64,000 bases of DNA, from the NCBI GenBank assembly GCA_020465985.1, contig JAANYP010004425.1:62865-126864 (forward strand). The letters run 5' to 3'. Below the pieces are notes generated by a model. That model worked only from the letters and a program-made list of their open reading frames with translations. It had not been told where the DNA came from and did no database searches. Source of the DNA: Centrapalus pauciflorus. Lineage: Eukaryota; Streptophyta; Magnoliopsida; Asterales; Asteraceae. This document shows, piece after piece, positions 33,182 to 45,975 of the stretch. Position numbers and translations under genes: made by a program. How positions within the stretch are numbered: the stretch's first letter is position 1; every line of letters begins with the position of its first letter.

Positions 33182-35283
33182 GAGTAAATTACATAAATGG
33201 TCCCTGTGGTTTGCATAAAACTTTGGATACGGTCCCTGTGGTTTCAATTTTGCATAATCGGTCCTTATTGTCACTGTTTACTTGCGAAAATGGTCCCTCT
33301 GTCGTTAACTTTAACAAACAAGTGGTTAAATCTTTTATAATGACCATTTTACCCTTTTCTTTGATAACATTTTGGTCCCTCAAGTTTGTAGTTCATTTTA
33401 GTTTTGGTCCCTCAAGTAAATTTTTTTATTTAACTCTTTTATTATTATTATATTATTATTATAACTATTATTATTATTTATTATTATTATATTATTATTT
33501 TAACTTTTTACGTATTAATTTTTTTGTTTATTGAGTTTCCTATATGTTAACATATTTTATAATTTAAATTACAAACTTAATTACTTCTTTTTATTATAAA
33601 CAACACTATCAAATTAGAATCCATTTTTTTTAGCTTTTTCAAATGAAAAATACGAATATTTTATATTGTAGTTTCCAAACCGCAAAATTTTGAACCTTAA
33701 ACTTTTATTTTTTTTTCAAACGAAAAGAAGTTACTAACCATACATGTTTTAAATTTTAAGTTTTAAAATGTAAAAAGCTACGAAGACCAATCCGTTTTTT
33801 ATTTCTTTTCTGACCAAAAAATTCAACCCATTTCGATTTTTGTTTTGGAAAATGAAAATAAATACAAACAATTCTGTTATTAGTTTTTGCAAACGAAAAA
33901 ACCACGAATAATTTTGATTTTCTGTTTTTCCAAACAACAATCAATTTATTTTTCTAGTTTTTCAACCAAACCATTACCTTTTATATTTTTTCTCCGAACG
34001 AAAAACTACGAACCATTATGCTTTAAAGTTATTTAAAAAAATGAAATAGTGTGTAGCCTTTTTGTTTGGAAAAACTAAAAAAAATGGAATGGTTTTTAGT
34101 TTTTTACTATTGAAAAAAGTTTAAAACGTAATGACCAGAATAACATAAAAATCGAACAAAAAAATAGACCATTTTGATTTTTTAGCTTTTTCCAAACGTA
34201 CAAAATACGATTTTTCAAAAATGAAATAGTCTATTTTTTGTTCGGTTTTTATGTTATTCTAATCATTACGTTTTTAACTTTTTCCAATCGTAAAAAAACT
34301 ACAAACCATTTCATTTTTTTGTTTTTCCGAACAAAAAGGTTACACACTATTTCATTTTTTAAAAAAACTTTAAATCGTAATGGTTCGTAGTTTTTTGTTC
34401 GGACAAAAAAAAAATAAAAGATAATGGTTTGGTTCGAAAAAATAGTTGTTTTTTGTTTGGAAAAACTGAAAATCATAATTATTCGTAGTTTTTTCGTTTG
34501 CAAAAACTAATAACAGAATTGTTTGTATTTACTTTCGTTTTCCAAAACATAAAATCGGAATATGTTGGTTTTCGTAGCTTTTTACGTTTAGAAAATGAAA
34601 AAAATTAAACAAGAATGGTTAGTAACTTTTTTTCGTTTGTAAAAAGAAATAAAAGCTTAAGATTCAAATATTTTTGGTTTGGAAAACTACAATATAAAAT
34701 ATTTGTATTTTGTTCATTCGAAAATGCTAAAAAACGAAATGGATTCTAATTTTTACGTTTAGAAAATGAAAAAAATTAAACATGAATGGTTTAGTAACTT
34801 TTTTTCGTTTGTAAAAAGAAATAAAAGCTTAAGATTCAAATTTTTTTAGTTTGGAAAACTACAATATAAAATATTTGTATTTTTTCATTCGAAAATGCTA
34901 AAAAAACGAAATGGATTCTAATTTGATACTATTGCTTATAATAAAAAAATTAGTTTGTAAATTGAAAAATATATTAAAATATAAATCAATAATAAATAAT
35001 AATAATAATAATAATTTTTATAATAATAATAATAATAATAATAATTTACTTAAGGGACCAAAACTAAAATAAACCACAAACTTGAAGGACCAAAATGTTA
35101 TCAAAGAAAAGGGTAAAATGGTCATTATAAAATATTTAACCATTTGATTGTTAAAGTTAACTGCAGAGGGACCATTTTCGCAAGTAAACAGTGATAATAA
35201 GGACCGTTTATGCAAAATTGAAACCACAGGGACCGTATCCAAAGTTTTATGCAAACCACAGGGACCATTTATGTAATTTACTC
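33182..35283. mobile_element. Foldback element FB1 (MULE-like), 2.1-kb palindrome with 9-bp TSD
   Basis: The ends are GAGTAAATTACATAAATGG and its inverse complement. They are flanked by the 9-bp direct repeat TTTATTTTA at 33,173-33,181 and 35,284-35,292, as in Mutator-like elements. The first ~250 bp and last ~245 bp are near-identical inverted repeats containing 'ggtccctgtggttt'. The inverted match then continues across (TTA)n tracts and AT-rich sequence almost to the centre; aatcgaacaaaaaaatagac (34,151) pairs with gtctattttttgttcggttt (34,230). The central loop is only about 60 bp. The right arm contains an extra tandem copy of about 150 bp (34,580-34,735 / 34,755-34,905). No transposase is seen, so it is non-autonomous. 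Confidence 0.85.
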
Positions 35284-35292
35284 TTTATTTTA

Positions 35293-36630
35293 ATTTAAAA
35301 TACAAACTTATTTATTTCTTTTATTATAAACAATTGTATCAAATTAGAATCCATTTCTTTTTTTAGCTTTTTCAAATATAAAAATACAAACATTTTATAT
35401 TGTAGTTTTCCAAACAAAAAAATTTCGAACATTTTAGTTTTTTCAAACGAAATAAAGTTACAAACCATTCGTGTTTTAAGTTTTTCATTTTCTAAAGGTA
35501 AAAAACTATGAAAATCAATCTGTTTTTATATTTTTTCTGCACCAAAAAATTCGACACATTTTGATTTTTTGTTTTATGAAACGAAAGAACTACAAACTAA
35601 ACTTTTACTAGTTTCTGCAAACGAAAAAAAACTACGAATAATTTTGATTTTTAGTTTTTCAAAACAAAAAAAAAAATCATTCTATTTTTCTAATTTTTTC
35701 AAAACAAACCATTCCCTTTTTTTTCTCCTAAGGAAAAGACTTTGTGAACCCTTACGTTTTCAAGTTTTTCTAAAAAACGAAATAGTTTGTAGCCTTTTTT
35801 TTTTCGAAAAAACTAAAAAAACAAAATGGTTTGTCGTTTTACACGATTGAAAAAAGTTAAAAACGGATTTTGTTTGAAGTTTTTTCGTTCGAAAAAAAGA
35901 TAAAGAAATGGTTTGTAACTTTTTATGTTAGAAAAATAAATAAACATAAAACTGAAATGATTCGTAGCCTTTTTTCGTTAGAAATACAATTTCAAAATGA
36001 TTGTTCGAAGTTTTCTCATTCGGGAAAAAACTATAAAATGGAATTTTTTTTGTAAATTTCTCGTTCAAAACACTTTAAAAGGGAATGGTTTGAATCTTTT
36101 ACGTTTATAAAAACTTGAAAATGAAATTGTTTATTGTTTTTTTTTTTTTGAAAAAACTAATAAAATGGAATGGTTCGATTAAGAATAACTAAAAAAACGA
36201 ATGTAATAATTTGTTCGAAAAAATTCAAAATAAGAATGATTCGTAGTTTTTACATTTGGAAAAACTTAAAAAAACTAATGATTTATAGTTTTTTCGTTCT
36301 AAAAAAACTAATAAATATTAACGGCTTGAAGTTTTTTCGTTCGAAAAAAGTAAAAAATAAAATAATTTGTGTTTTTTCATTCAGAAAAACTAAATAATGG
36401 AATGGTTAATATATTTTACGTTTGGAAAAAAATAAAAAAATGAAACATGTCAATTTTTTTGTTCGATTTTAAGGTTATTCTGAACATTACGTTTTTAACT
36501 TTTTCCAATCGTAAAAAACTACAAACCATTTTTATTTTTTTTAGTTTTTTCATATAAAAAAGTACAAATTATTTTGTTTTTTGGAAAACTTTAAAATATA
36601 ATGATTCCTAGTTTTTCAGAAAAACTTTAA
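35293..36630. repeat. Hairpin-unit repeat region, decayed foldback relative
   Basis: Its left part (attagaatccatttctttttt, gaaactacgaataattttga style phrases) matches the interior of FB1 left of its centre. It contains many copies of a roughly 40-60 bp unit built around a small palindrome, e.g. gttttttcgttcgaaaaaa at 35,879 and 36,331 and gttttttcgttctaaaaaa at 36,291, joined by 'aatggttcgtag'-like spacers. The far part (36,466-36,540) again carries ttgttcgattttaaggttattc and lysine-poor AT runs matching the FB1 right arm. Short open frames here are not coding. Confidence 0.6.
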
Positions 36631-36631
36631 T

Positions 36632-37177
<546 letters not shown>

Positions 37178-37321
37178 CTCCCCCTTGGATGATAATTTTT
37201 AGTAAAAGTTCAACCACGAAATGCTGCCTCATTAAAAACATTGCTAAAGAAAAATCCAGTGGGAAAAAACTTTAGTCAAGGGAAAAATTTGACTCCCCCT
37301 CATATTGCCATCTAAAAGTCA
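37178..37321 (-). promoter_or_regulatory. Copia 3' untranslated stretch with two purine tracts
   Basis: On the minus strand ATATGAGGGGGAGTC (near 37,290) and CCAAGGGGGAG (37,178-37,189) lie between the stop of RNase H and the LTR. The second is the likely polypurine tract. Confidence 0.65.
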
Positions 37322-37855
37322 TCACATGTTTTGTACATGTCGCATTCCAATGTTGTGAACGTGTTTTCTGAAAATCGCTTTGGGAAGAGCCTTCGTGAAA
37401 AGATCAGCTGAGTTATTGCTGGATTGAACGTATTTCATTTCAATTTCATTGTCCTTTATAAGGTCTTGCGTATAGGAGAAAAATCTTGGAGGGATATGTT
37501 TGGTCCTGTCACTTTTGATATACCCTTCTTTCATTTGTGACACGCAAGCTGCATTGTCTTCATAAATCAGTGTAGGACTTTTGTCTTTCTCAAGTCCACA
37601 AGAAGACAAGATGAGTTGTGTCATTGTTCTCAGCCATACACACTCTCTACTGGCTTCATGTAGTGCAATAACTTCAGTATGATTTGAGGATGTTGTAACA
37701 AGTGTTTGCTTCTGAGAACGCCAGGATATTGCAGTGCCTCCATTCAAAAATACATATCCTGTTTGAGATCTTGCTTTGTGGGGATCAGACAAATAACCTG
37801 CATCTACATAAACAATCAAACCTTCTTTTGTATTGTTTGAATAAAACAAGTTATG
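37322..37855 (-). pseudogene. Copia RNase H, C-terminal end of gag-pol
   Basis: Typical Ty1/copia RNase H: GLIVYVDAGYLSDPHKARSQ, TGYVFLNGGTAISWRSQKQT, SNHTEVIALHEASRECVWLR, LIYEDNAACVSQMKEGYIKS, DRTKHIPPRFFSYTQDL and QSSNNSADLFTKALPK, ending HVQNM. The frame is open for 175 codons. At its upstream end the sequence leaves copia after NLFYSNNTKEG, where an insertion of about 0.9 kb separates it from the RT tail at 38,740-38,891. The polyprotein is therefore interrupted. A catalytic Glu and Asp of the family are present. Confidence 0.88.
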
Positions 37856-38765
37856 TGGTGTCCGTGCGTTGCGACGGATGCATAGCTATGCATTTTTTGT
37901 ACTTTAATAGATACAGTTTAAACGATTAAATCATACTTTATTTATTAATTAAGATAAAATTTAACATAAAATTTAAAAAGATCTATTAAAATTTAAAATA
38001 AATTGAATAAATTGAATAAATTGGAGAAAAAACTGATCACCAACCAAATGATACACACACACATTTATCATCTATCGTAGTTATTACACACACACACACG
38101 TATGTACGCTACAAAACACACATTTATCATCTATCGTAGTTATTACAATAAACAAAAGTTATAATATATAATTGAAAATGACGATGAACTAATAATATAG
38201 TAAAACAAATTTATTGGTGTGATCAATATTTTGAAATAATAATGTTATTAATATAAACAATATTTAATAAACTAAACATTACAACCTTATTAGAATTAAT
38301 CAAGCAATATGTTAAACTGAATATAAAATAAAATTGATTTTTCAAGTAAACACAAAGATACCAAAATAAGACATTAAAAACATTAAAGTTATTATAAACC
38401 AAAATTATTATAGCCAAAATAAATCTTATTTTCAAAATGTCTAAGAATTAATTACTTTTAAGTAAATTAATTTTTAAATGAATAAAATATAAGAACATGT
38501 AAAGATTCTCATTATATAAATTACATATAAATAATAATAAAAATATGCACACTTTAGCAAAACCCACCAACAAATAGTGTTTTGCAAAAGTCTCTTCTAG
38601 TGCATTTTAGCACAATTAAATATAATTAATACTTAGATATCCCTCTCTAGCACATTTTAGCAAAATCCATTTATAAATTATTTTTCTTTGTTGGTGTGAG
38701 ATGAACAAATTAGCAAAACCCACTTATGAATAGTATTTTCATTAGTGATAAATGTATAAAGGTGT
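37856..38765. mobile_element. Unclassified ~0.9-kb insertion in the copia element
   Basis: It separates two parts of one copia reading unit. It begins near ggtgtccgtgcgttgcgacgg, a motif with a small palindrome (CCGTGCG/CGACGG), followed by AT-rich sequence. It contains two copies of a phrase acacacatttatcatctatc gtagttatta (about 38,060 and 38,117) and three of aaaacccac/tagcaaaacc type near 38,558-38,725. No ORF and no clear terminal repeat. The borders are approximate (plus or minus 20 bp). Confidence 0.5.
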
Positions 38766-38891
38766 AATAATCCCAAATCAACAGTTCCTCGAAGGTATCG
38801 TAAAATGTGTTTGAATCCCATCCAATGTCGTTTGGTGGGGGCTGAACTAAATCTAGCCAACAAATTTACTGCAAATTTCTGAACACAGAAA
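38740..38891 (-). pseudogene. Copia RT tail fragment
   Basis: On the minus strand KFAVNLLARFSSAPTKRHWM then HILRYLRGTVDLGLL is the linker between RT and RNase H of Ty1/copia elements. It belongs to the same element as 37,322-37,855. It is cut at 38,891 by the LTR of element D. The remainder of this copia element is not found on the far side of D. Confidence 0.8.
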
Positions 38892-39973
38892 TGTAACACC
38901 AAACTCTAATTAACAATAACAGTAATAATAATCAATATTTCTAACGAAAATTCGGCATGACCTATTCGTAATATCAATAATTCCAACCTGTATTTCCGGA
39001 TTCAAAAATAACTACAAAATACATTCCAATTCATCAAATTCCAAAATACAATTTCCCAAAACAAATCAGAGTTTTATGCGCTTATACGCCCATTGATCTA
39101 ACTAACAGTATGTAAATGAGACCATCGCCCAAAATACACAAGTTCTAAACGTCACCATATCAGACTTTGATGACCCAAGTACATTGCAAATAATGGGATT
39201 GAGCACATCAACCTTCGTCAAGCTTAAATAAATAAAGTCATGATGAAATATAACACAAGGGTGATCTACTCCCTCCCCAAAATAAGGCATAATTAAATGT
39301 ACCAAAGAGACTATCTTGATCACTGCCTCCTACTTCAAACTTTGCTCGATTCTACCTTTTCTTTCCCTTTTCCTTCTACTCCTGAAAATTGTAAATCAAC
39401 GAAATGGTTAAGCAATAATGCTTAGTGAGTGACTAGATCAATAATGTACCACATACAATAGCTAACCGGAGTAATATACCTACAATGCATGAATCATCAC
39501 AATAAAACATATTATATAACAGATATCAAACATATCAAGAGGGAGACTCTTGATAGTGTCACGACAACACTACACACTATGTGTACTTCCAGGGAGTGTG
39601 TAGCACCAAAATCATCGGGGCCCGCAGTACCCGGCATCGTACTCCCGCCAACAATGAAGTGCGGCATCATACTCCGAGATCATCGGTAGTATGGCTATAA
39701 TGTACATCAAACACAGTAATGTACTATATCATAATCAATTATAAGCACATGTACATGTTAGTAATAACCATATGAATCAATCAAGTTAAATGAATAAGCA
39801 TAACGATCATAGATTAAATAACATGAAGCATAAACATGAAACAAGTGACATAATTAAGGGAGATAAGCAATTTTCATCATGTATGAGGTACAAAATTAAT
39901 ACTAGTACTCACAATCAATGCATAAAAGATCCCGTCAATAACAAGCCAACACAATATATGGACATAGAGTTAG

Positions 39974-41096
39974 TGTTAGGTATAAAAAGGCCTCAGTCAA
40001 ACCTGTTCTACATCTGAGGGGGAGATTTATAATCAAACTTGTTGATGCATTTGAAGGTTGAATTTAAGGCCTGTTATATGCCTTACTGAAACCTGAAAAT
40101 GATTTGCAATATCAGTCTAAAGCTGTTCTATATGTTGCATGTGTTGCAACTAAGACAGTTTGTCCAAGCTGCTCTGTCTGCTAAACAGGCTGGACATAAA
40201 CTGTCTACGCTGCTCTACACTGGTGAGCAGCTTGGACATTTTTCAAGTGTTCTATTCTTTGTGAACAGAACCTGTTCTTTGTGAACAGGCTAAACACTTT
40301 ATGGAATATGTTTCCAAGTCATCATGTATTGTTTTTTACTACAAGATCAGTTTACAAAGTCGAAGACAAAGTGGAAAACAGAACTGCTCAGCCTGCCCAA
40401 GCTGTTCTGTAACATGAAGACAAAAGGTTATTTGAAAAAGGGTGACAGACCTTTTTCTTATATCAAAATAGGCCTTTACAAGGAAGAAAGACGCAAAGTT
40501 GACATTCTTAAATTAGTTAAAGGCAATGCAGCAGTAGACAAAGTAAAAAGACAAAAGTTCTGCACATGTGAAGACAAGTCTGCTTTTCAGAAAAGTGCAG
40601 AAAAGGTTATGTTGTCTTTTCAACAAGACTTCTCTTTTTCATTCCGTCCAATGAAGATGTTTCTCTTAGATCCTCTGAGTGAAGTATAAAAGGAAGCTTC
40701 TAAGGACAGAAAGATGTGTGAAGAAAGCTAAGTGCTGAAACCAAGAGTGAACGTGCAAGTGTGTTTTTCATGCATGCAAGCCTGCTGTGTAATTTAGTAT
40801 CTGTGTGTCTAAGCTGTTTTACATAAGCTGTTCCCTTAAGTCTTGTAAAGACAGTGAGTGCTTCTTAGTGAGTGTATTCATTGTATACTAGTTTGAGTTT
40901 GTCTTAGACTAGTGAATATACTGTTGTATCTGTCATCTCAGCTTGAACTATTCCGCATTCAAGCTTGTTTGTAATTAACAAATTGTTGATAATACATACA
41001 AACATTGAGAAAATAGTGTGTAGTTTTTAAATTGCTGTATTCACCCCCCCTCTACAGCTTGAAGCTATATACTTTGGGAACCTCTCGGGACCTACA
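39974..41096 (+). mobile_element. Copia-type solo LTR with 5-bp TSD
   Basis: It runs from TGTTAGGTATAAAAAGG to CTCTCGGGACCTACA, 1,123 bp. The 5-bp direct repeat GTTAG lies at 39,969-39,973 and 41,097-41,101. The other LTR of D lacks this insert (it reads agagttagcacaagtctcg at about 48,519), which confirms the borders. The segment tgtattcaccccccctcta near its end is common in plant copia LTRs. There is no internal sequence, so it arose by LTR-LTR recombination. The partial inverted copy at 1-892 belongs to the same family. Confidence 0.9.
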
Positions 41097-42087
41097 GTTA
41101 GTGTAAGCCTCGCAACAAGCTCCAAGATCGCCGAAGTTAGCTATAAGATACCTAAACATACATATGATCACCAAGCATGTTAATGATGAGTAAATGTAAG
41201 AACATCCTCCTAAACTAACTTTTACATACTTTTTATGGACTTCTAAGTAAGCACCTAAGTCCCTTGATATGAATTAGAACCCATCTCAACTTGGTCTATA
41301 GGTTAAAATAATCATCTATCATGTTTTAGTTAGTGTTTGATGATTTTAGGCCTTAGCAACACGTCTCCACACTCGAGTAGCAAGTATACCCCATTTTGGT
41401 TCCTTTAAGAAAGCTCATACATCATTTTGAAGCCTTACAAGATTCCTAATCCCAATTTGACTTTATAATACTTTAAACCCTTAATTTAGAAGAGTTTTGG
41501 TGAGCCCTTGAATCAAAATATGAATTTTTTGGACAGAACTATTTGACTCGTCGAGTCGCTCTCAGACAGAGCCTGGTTTCCTCCTTTTTCAGCATCAAAT
41601 TTTCCCAACTCCCCCAAATTTCATATTCTACCATGTTTGATGATCAAAGGTTGATAAATAACAATAATCATTGAACTTTTATGCTACAAAGTGTTATTAT
41701 ATCAACATTTTAACATAATCAAACCAAAAATTCATCACATGAAATTCCTAGGTTTAAAAATCACTAATAACCCATTTGATTTCATACAAGTTTCATTATC
41801 AACAACACAATAGAATCCTTCAATACACTTACAAGAGTTGTAAATAACACTTATATACTTGATTGATTCACATTCAATGATCAATCTTTATTCGTTTCTT
41901 TGGTTGTCAAATACCTGATTCTCCCATTGTTGAGCTAAGATTAAGGAGAAGAGAAAAATGCATCAATGGAGACCAATAAGTTGAAGTTACATACCTCAAA
42001 GGCTCTTTACTTCCTTCAATTTCAGATTTTATTGAAGCTTCCTCTAGACTCCCATAGAACTCCCAAAAACGTGGAAGTGAGAATGGA

Positions 42088-42199
<112 letters not shown>

Positions 42200-42557
42200 G
42201 AAGATGGTTCTCGACCAATCAGGTCCCTTCTTCATATAAATAAAAAATCTGATTTTTTTTTTTAAATTTGCAACCAAGTCCTTCATCTATTTCATTCTAT
42301 TTATTTACCCCCAAAAGTTGAATTATATTATATATGTAACTCCCATCTTAAATCCCTAACCTCATTCCAAATTATTGAAAGCAAATACTACTAATAGATT
42401 GTAGGGTACAAGCCTCTAAAGCACGCTTATCATTTATATAGTTACTTCAAAATCCTTGTTAAATTTATCCACCTCATAAGATATCAATTATTTCAATTAT
42501 TAAAATTAGAAATTTAAATATTATATAAAAAAAATACCTAAAATATGGGATGTTACA

Positions 42558-42578
42558 ATTCCTCCCCCGTTGAAAAGA
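42558..42578 (-). promoter_or_regulatory. Polypurine tract of element D
   Basis: On the minus strand TTTTCAACGGGGGAGGAAT precedes the 3' LTR start TGTAACATCCC. Confidence 0.75.
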
Positions 42579-42598
42579 TTCCTCCCACGGAATCACCT

Positions 42599-44088
42599 CT
42601 AGGCAAACAACTCTGGATATTTAGCCATCATTTCTGCCTTTGTCTCCCATGTAAGGTGTGCATCACGGTGATGCTTCCATTTGACAAGAACCATCTCAAT
42701 CTCTTTATTTCGGAGCTTCTTCACTTTCTCACCTTGAATTGACTCGGGTTCCTCCACGTATCTTAGCTTATTGTCAATTTGGACATCAGTCATTGGCACA
42801 GCCGAATCTGGTTCAACAAGGCATTTTCGTAGATACCCAACATGAAATACATTATGAATCCCCGCTAACTCTTCTGGCAACTCCAGACGGTAGGCTTGTG
42901 ATCCTATTCTTTTAAGGATCTTGAAAGGTCCAATGTATCGAGGTTTCAGTTTTCCCCGCCTTCCAAAACCAAGTACTCCTTTCCACGGGGAGACTTTCAA
43001 CATCACATAATCATCAACTTTAAAGTCAACTGGCCTGTGCTTCTTATCTGAATAAACTTTCTGCCGATCTTGAGCTGCTTTGAGTCGGTCTCGGATTAAC
43101 TTGATCTTATCATGAGTTAACTGAAGAATCTCGGGTCCGGACAATGGCTTCTCTCCTGCTTCTTGCCAACAAGTCGGAGTCAAACACTTCCGACCATATA
43201 ATGCTTCAAAAGGAGGCATTCCAATTGATGAATGGTAACTGTTATTGTAAGTAAACTCAACCAATGGTAGGTGAGTATCCCAACAACCACCAAAATCAAT
43301 AATACATGCTCGTAATAGATCTTCAAGGGTCTGAATGTTGCGCTCACTTTGACCATCGTTTGCGGGTGATACGTCATACTCATTTTAATTCGAGTACCCA
43401 ATGCTTGCTGGAAACTATCCCAAAAACGAGAAGTAAAGCGAGAATCACGATCTGATACAATTGACTTAGGAATGCCGTGGCGTGAAACGATCTCGTTGAT
43501 ATAGATTTGAGCTAACCGCTCCAGAGAATAAGTCTCTCGAATGGGAATGAAGTGAGCTGTCTTTGTGAGGCGATCGACTATTACCCAGATACTGTCATGC
43601 TGGCGTAAAGTCTTTGGCAACTTAGTAACAAAATCCATAGTAATATGATACCACTTCCATTCCGGGACTGGAAGTGGCTGCATACTACCATAGGGCTTCT
43701 GGTGCTCAGCTTTGACTTGCAGACATACCAGACATTTCTCAACATAACTTCCGACATCACGTTTCAATCCTGGTCACCAATATTCTGCTTTCAAGTCTCG
43801 GTACATTTTGGTACTACCGGGATGATATGAGTATCTGGAATTGTGCGCTTCTTGTAACAAAATCTCACGAAGTCCGCCTAACTTCGGAATCCAAATTCGC
43901 TCCTTATAAGTCTTCAACCCAAGAGAGTTATCGGCTAATAAAGAAACTTGTCCTACCAGACGTTCGGCTTTAAGATTTCCAGCTTGGAGTGCTTCACCTT
44001 GCCATCTTCGTATATCATCAACAATCGATGGTCTGACCGACACATAATTGATTACATAGTGAAGATCTTCTTTTCGATCACTGTACAT
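42599..44088 (-). pseudogene. Integrase with chromodomain-like end (element D)
   Basis: Zinc module SRYSYHPGSTKMYRDL...YVEKCLVCLQVK. Core MDFVTKLPKTLRQHD, VSDRDSRFTSRFWD and, after a shift, the SER motif region. C-terminal GKLKPRYIGPFKILKRIG, then KLRNKEIEMVLVKW, HLTWETKAEM and KYPELF, a chromodomain-like end. Only two breaks: TGA at 43,774 replacing Trp in EYWWPG, and a one-base deletion near 43,365 after HPQT. It is the least damaged integrase in the window. It is related to B/C/E but clearly a different family. Confidence 0.88.
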
Positions 44089-44546
44089 TTTTCGACTAAG
44101 AGCATCAGCCACTACATTGGCTTTTCCGGGGTGGTAAAGGATTTCACAGTCAAAATCCTTAATCAACTCCATTGCTCGCTGCTGTCTCATGTTAAGATTC
44201 GGTTGGTCAAAGATATACTTTAAACTTTTGTGGTCGGTATAGATTTGACAACGAGTGCCATACAAATAATGCCGCCACAACTTTAAAGCAAAAACTACCG
44301 CAGCCAACTCCAGGTCATGAACCGGATACTTCTTCTCATAATCTTTCAGCTGTCGCGAGGCATACGCGATAACTTTTCCCCGTTGCGTAAGCACACAACC
44401 AAGGCCCGAACCTGAAGCATCACTATAAACCACCAAGTCCTCGTTGCCTTCAGGCAAAGCAAGGATCGGGGCATTCACCAAACAAGTCTTTAAAGTTTGA
44501 AAGGCTTTCTCTTGCTCATCGGTCCATACGAAAGCAGATTTCTTTT
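44089..44546 (-). pseudogene. RNase H domain of element D
   Basis: Open and in frame with RT: DLVVYSDASGSGLGCVLTQR, YPVHDLELAAVVFALKLWRH, QIYTDHKSLKYIF and ANVVADALSRKM. All expected acidic residues are present. It is not itself broken, but it lies in a gag-pol that carries stops on both sides. Confidence 0.85.
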
Positions 44547-45438
44547 TAGTGAGGGAGGTCAGAGGCACCGCTATTTTAGAGAAGTCGCGAATGAAACGCC
44601 GATAATACGCGGCCAATCCAAGAAAACTCCTTACTTCATATGCATTCTTTGTTTGCTCCCAATTTCGGATTGCCTCAACCTTGGCCGGATCAACAGATAC
44701 TCCACTTTCAGAAATGACATGCCCCAGAAACTGTACTTTCCTCAACCAAAAGTCACATTTGGAGAACTTGGCATACAGCCGCTCTTGTCGAAGAGTCTCC
44801 AACATTTCGCGTAAATGCGTAGCATGCTCGGCTTCTGACTTTGAATAGATCAAAATATCATCTATAAACACGATGACCGACTTGTCTAACATGGGCCGGC
44901 ACACTCGATTCATCAGATCCATAAAGGCTGCCGGTGCATTAGTGAGTCCGAACGGCATTACAAGAAATTCGTAATGTCCGTACCGGGTCCGAAATGCTGT
45001 CTTCGGCACATCTTCTTCTCTTACTTTCAATTGATGGTAACCCGATCTCAGATCCATCTTGGAAAAGTAGGAAGCGCCTTGTAATTGATCAAAAAGATCA
45101 TCTATGCACGGCAGAGGATACTTGTTACGAATAGTCACCTTGTTAAGCTCCCGGTAATCAATACACATTCGTAGAGAACCGTCTTTCTTCTTGACAAATA
45201 AAACTGGCACTCCCCACGGTGAAGAGCTCGGCCTAATAAAACCTTTGTCTAGTAATTCTTGCAGTTGAGTCCACATCTCCTTCATCTCTGATGGAGCTAG
45301 GCGATAGGGAGCACGTGCTATGGGAGCCGCTCCAGGAACTAAATCAATTCCAAATTCAACTTGCCGATCTGGGGGAAGACCTGGCAATTCGTCTGGAAAT
45401 ACATCGGGGTACTCCCGGACTACTGGCACTTCAGATAC
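44547..45438 (-). pseudogene. Reverse transcriptase of element D
   Basis: Open throughout: PVVREYPDVFPDELPGLP, RMCIDYRELNKVTIRNKYPL, AFRTRYGHYEFLVMPFGLTN and the catalytic box VIVFIDDILIYSKSEAEH (about residues 186-203 of the open frame from 45,429), ending with AAYYRRFIRDFSKIAVPLTS. Upstream a TAG at about 45,436 (after KNEQP) separates it from protease. By sequence alone the RT domain is intact. Confidence 0.88.
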
Positions 45439-45975
45439 CTAGGGCTGCTCGTTCTTTGTGTCCACCACGACCATTAGATAACCAGGGCATCCCTTGCTAA
45501 GGCAGTGCCGGGCCTTAGCAACTGATATGACATTCACACCTCCATGGCGTCTTTCACCGTATACAAACACTTTTTCACCTTCAGGAGTCATCAATTGAAC
45601 TATTCGTTTATTACACAGAATAGTTGCTCCATGAGAAGCTAACCAATCCATCCCGAGAATCACATCGAACTCTCTCATTTCCATGGGAAGTAAATCAACA
45701 CAAAACTCATGATGATCTAATTTAAGCAAGCAATTTCGATATACAGTAGTGTCATTAATGGATTTCCCATCGGCTATTTCAACATCAAAAGGAACAGATA
45801 GCATAGAAGGCATGGTAGTAAGCTTGCTAGCAAACGACTCAGATACAAATGATAAACTAGCACCGGAATCAAAAAGTACTTTAGCAGGAAAAGAATTGAG
45901 TAAGAAAGTACCCATGACGACATCTGGCATGTCCTTAGCTTCATCGGCAGTCAATTGGAAAGCTCGAGCCTTTGC
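45439..45975 (-). pseudogene. Aspartic protease of element D
   Basis: Active site AKVLFDSGASLSFVSESF (DSGA form), then FDVILGMDWLASHGATILC. The frame runs from the gag zinc-knuckle region and ends at a TAG near 45,436 just before the RT entry. If that single codon is a late mutation, the gag-pol frame was one unit. Confidence 0.86.

Noticed and set aside
35293..36630. CRISPR-like array
   Set aside because: Units vary in length and sequence, have no constant repeat or unique spacers, and the genome is plant.
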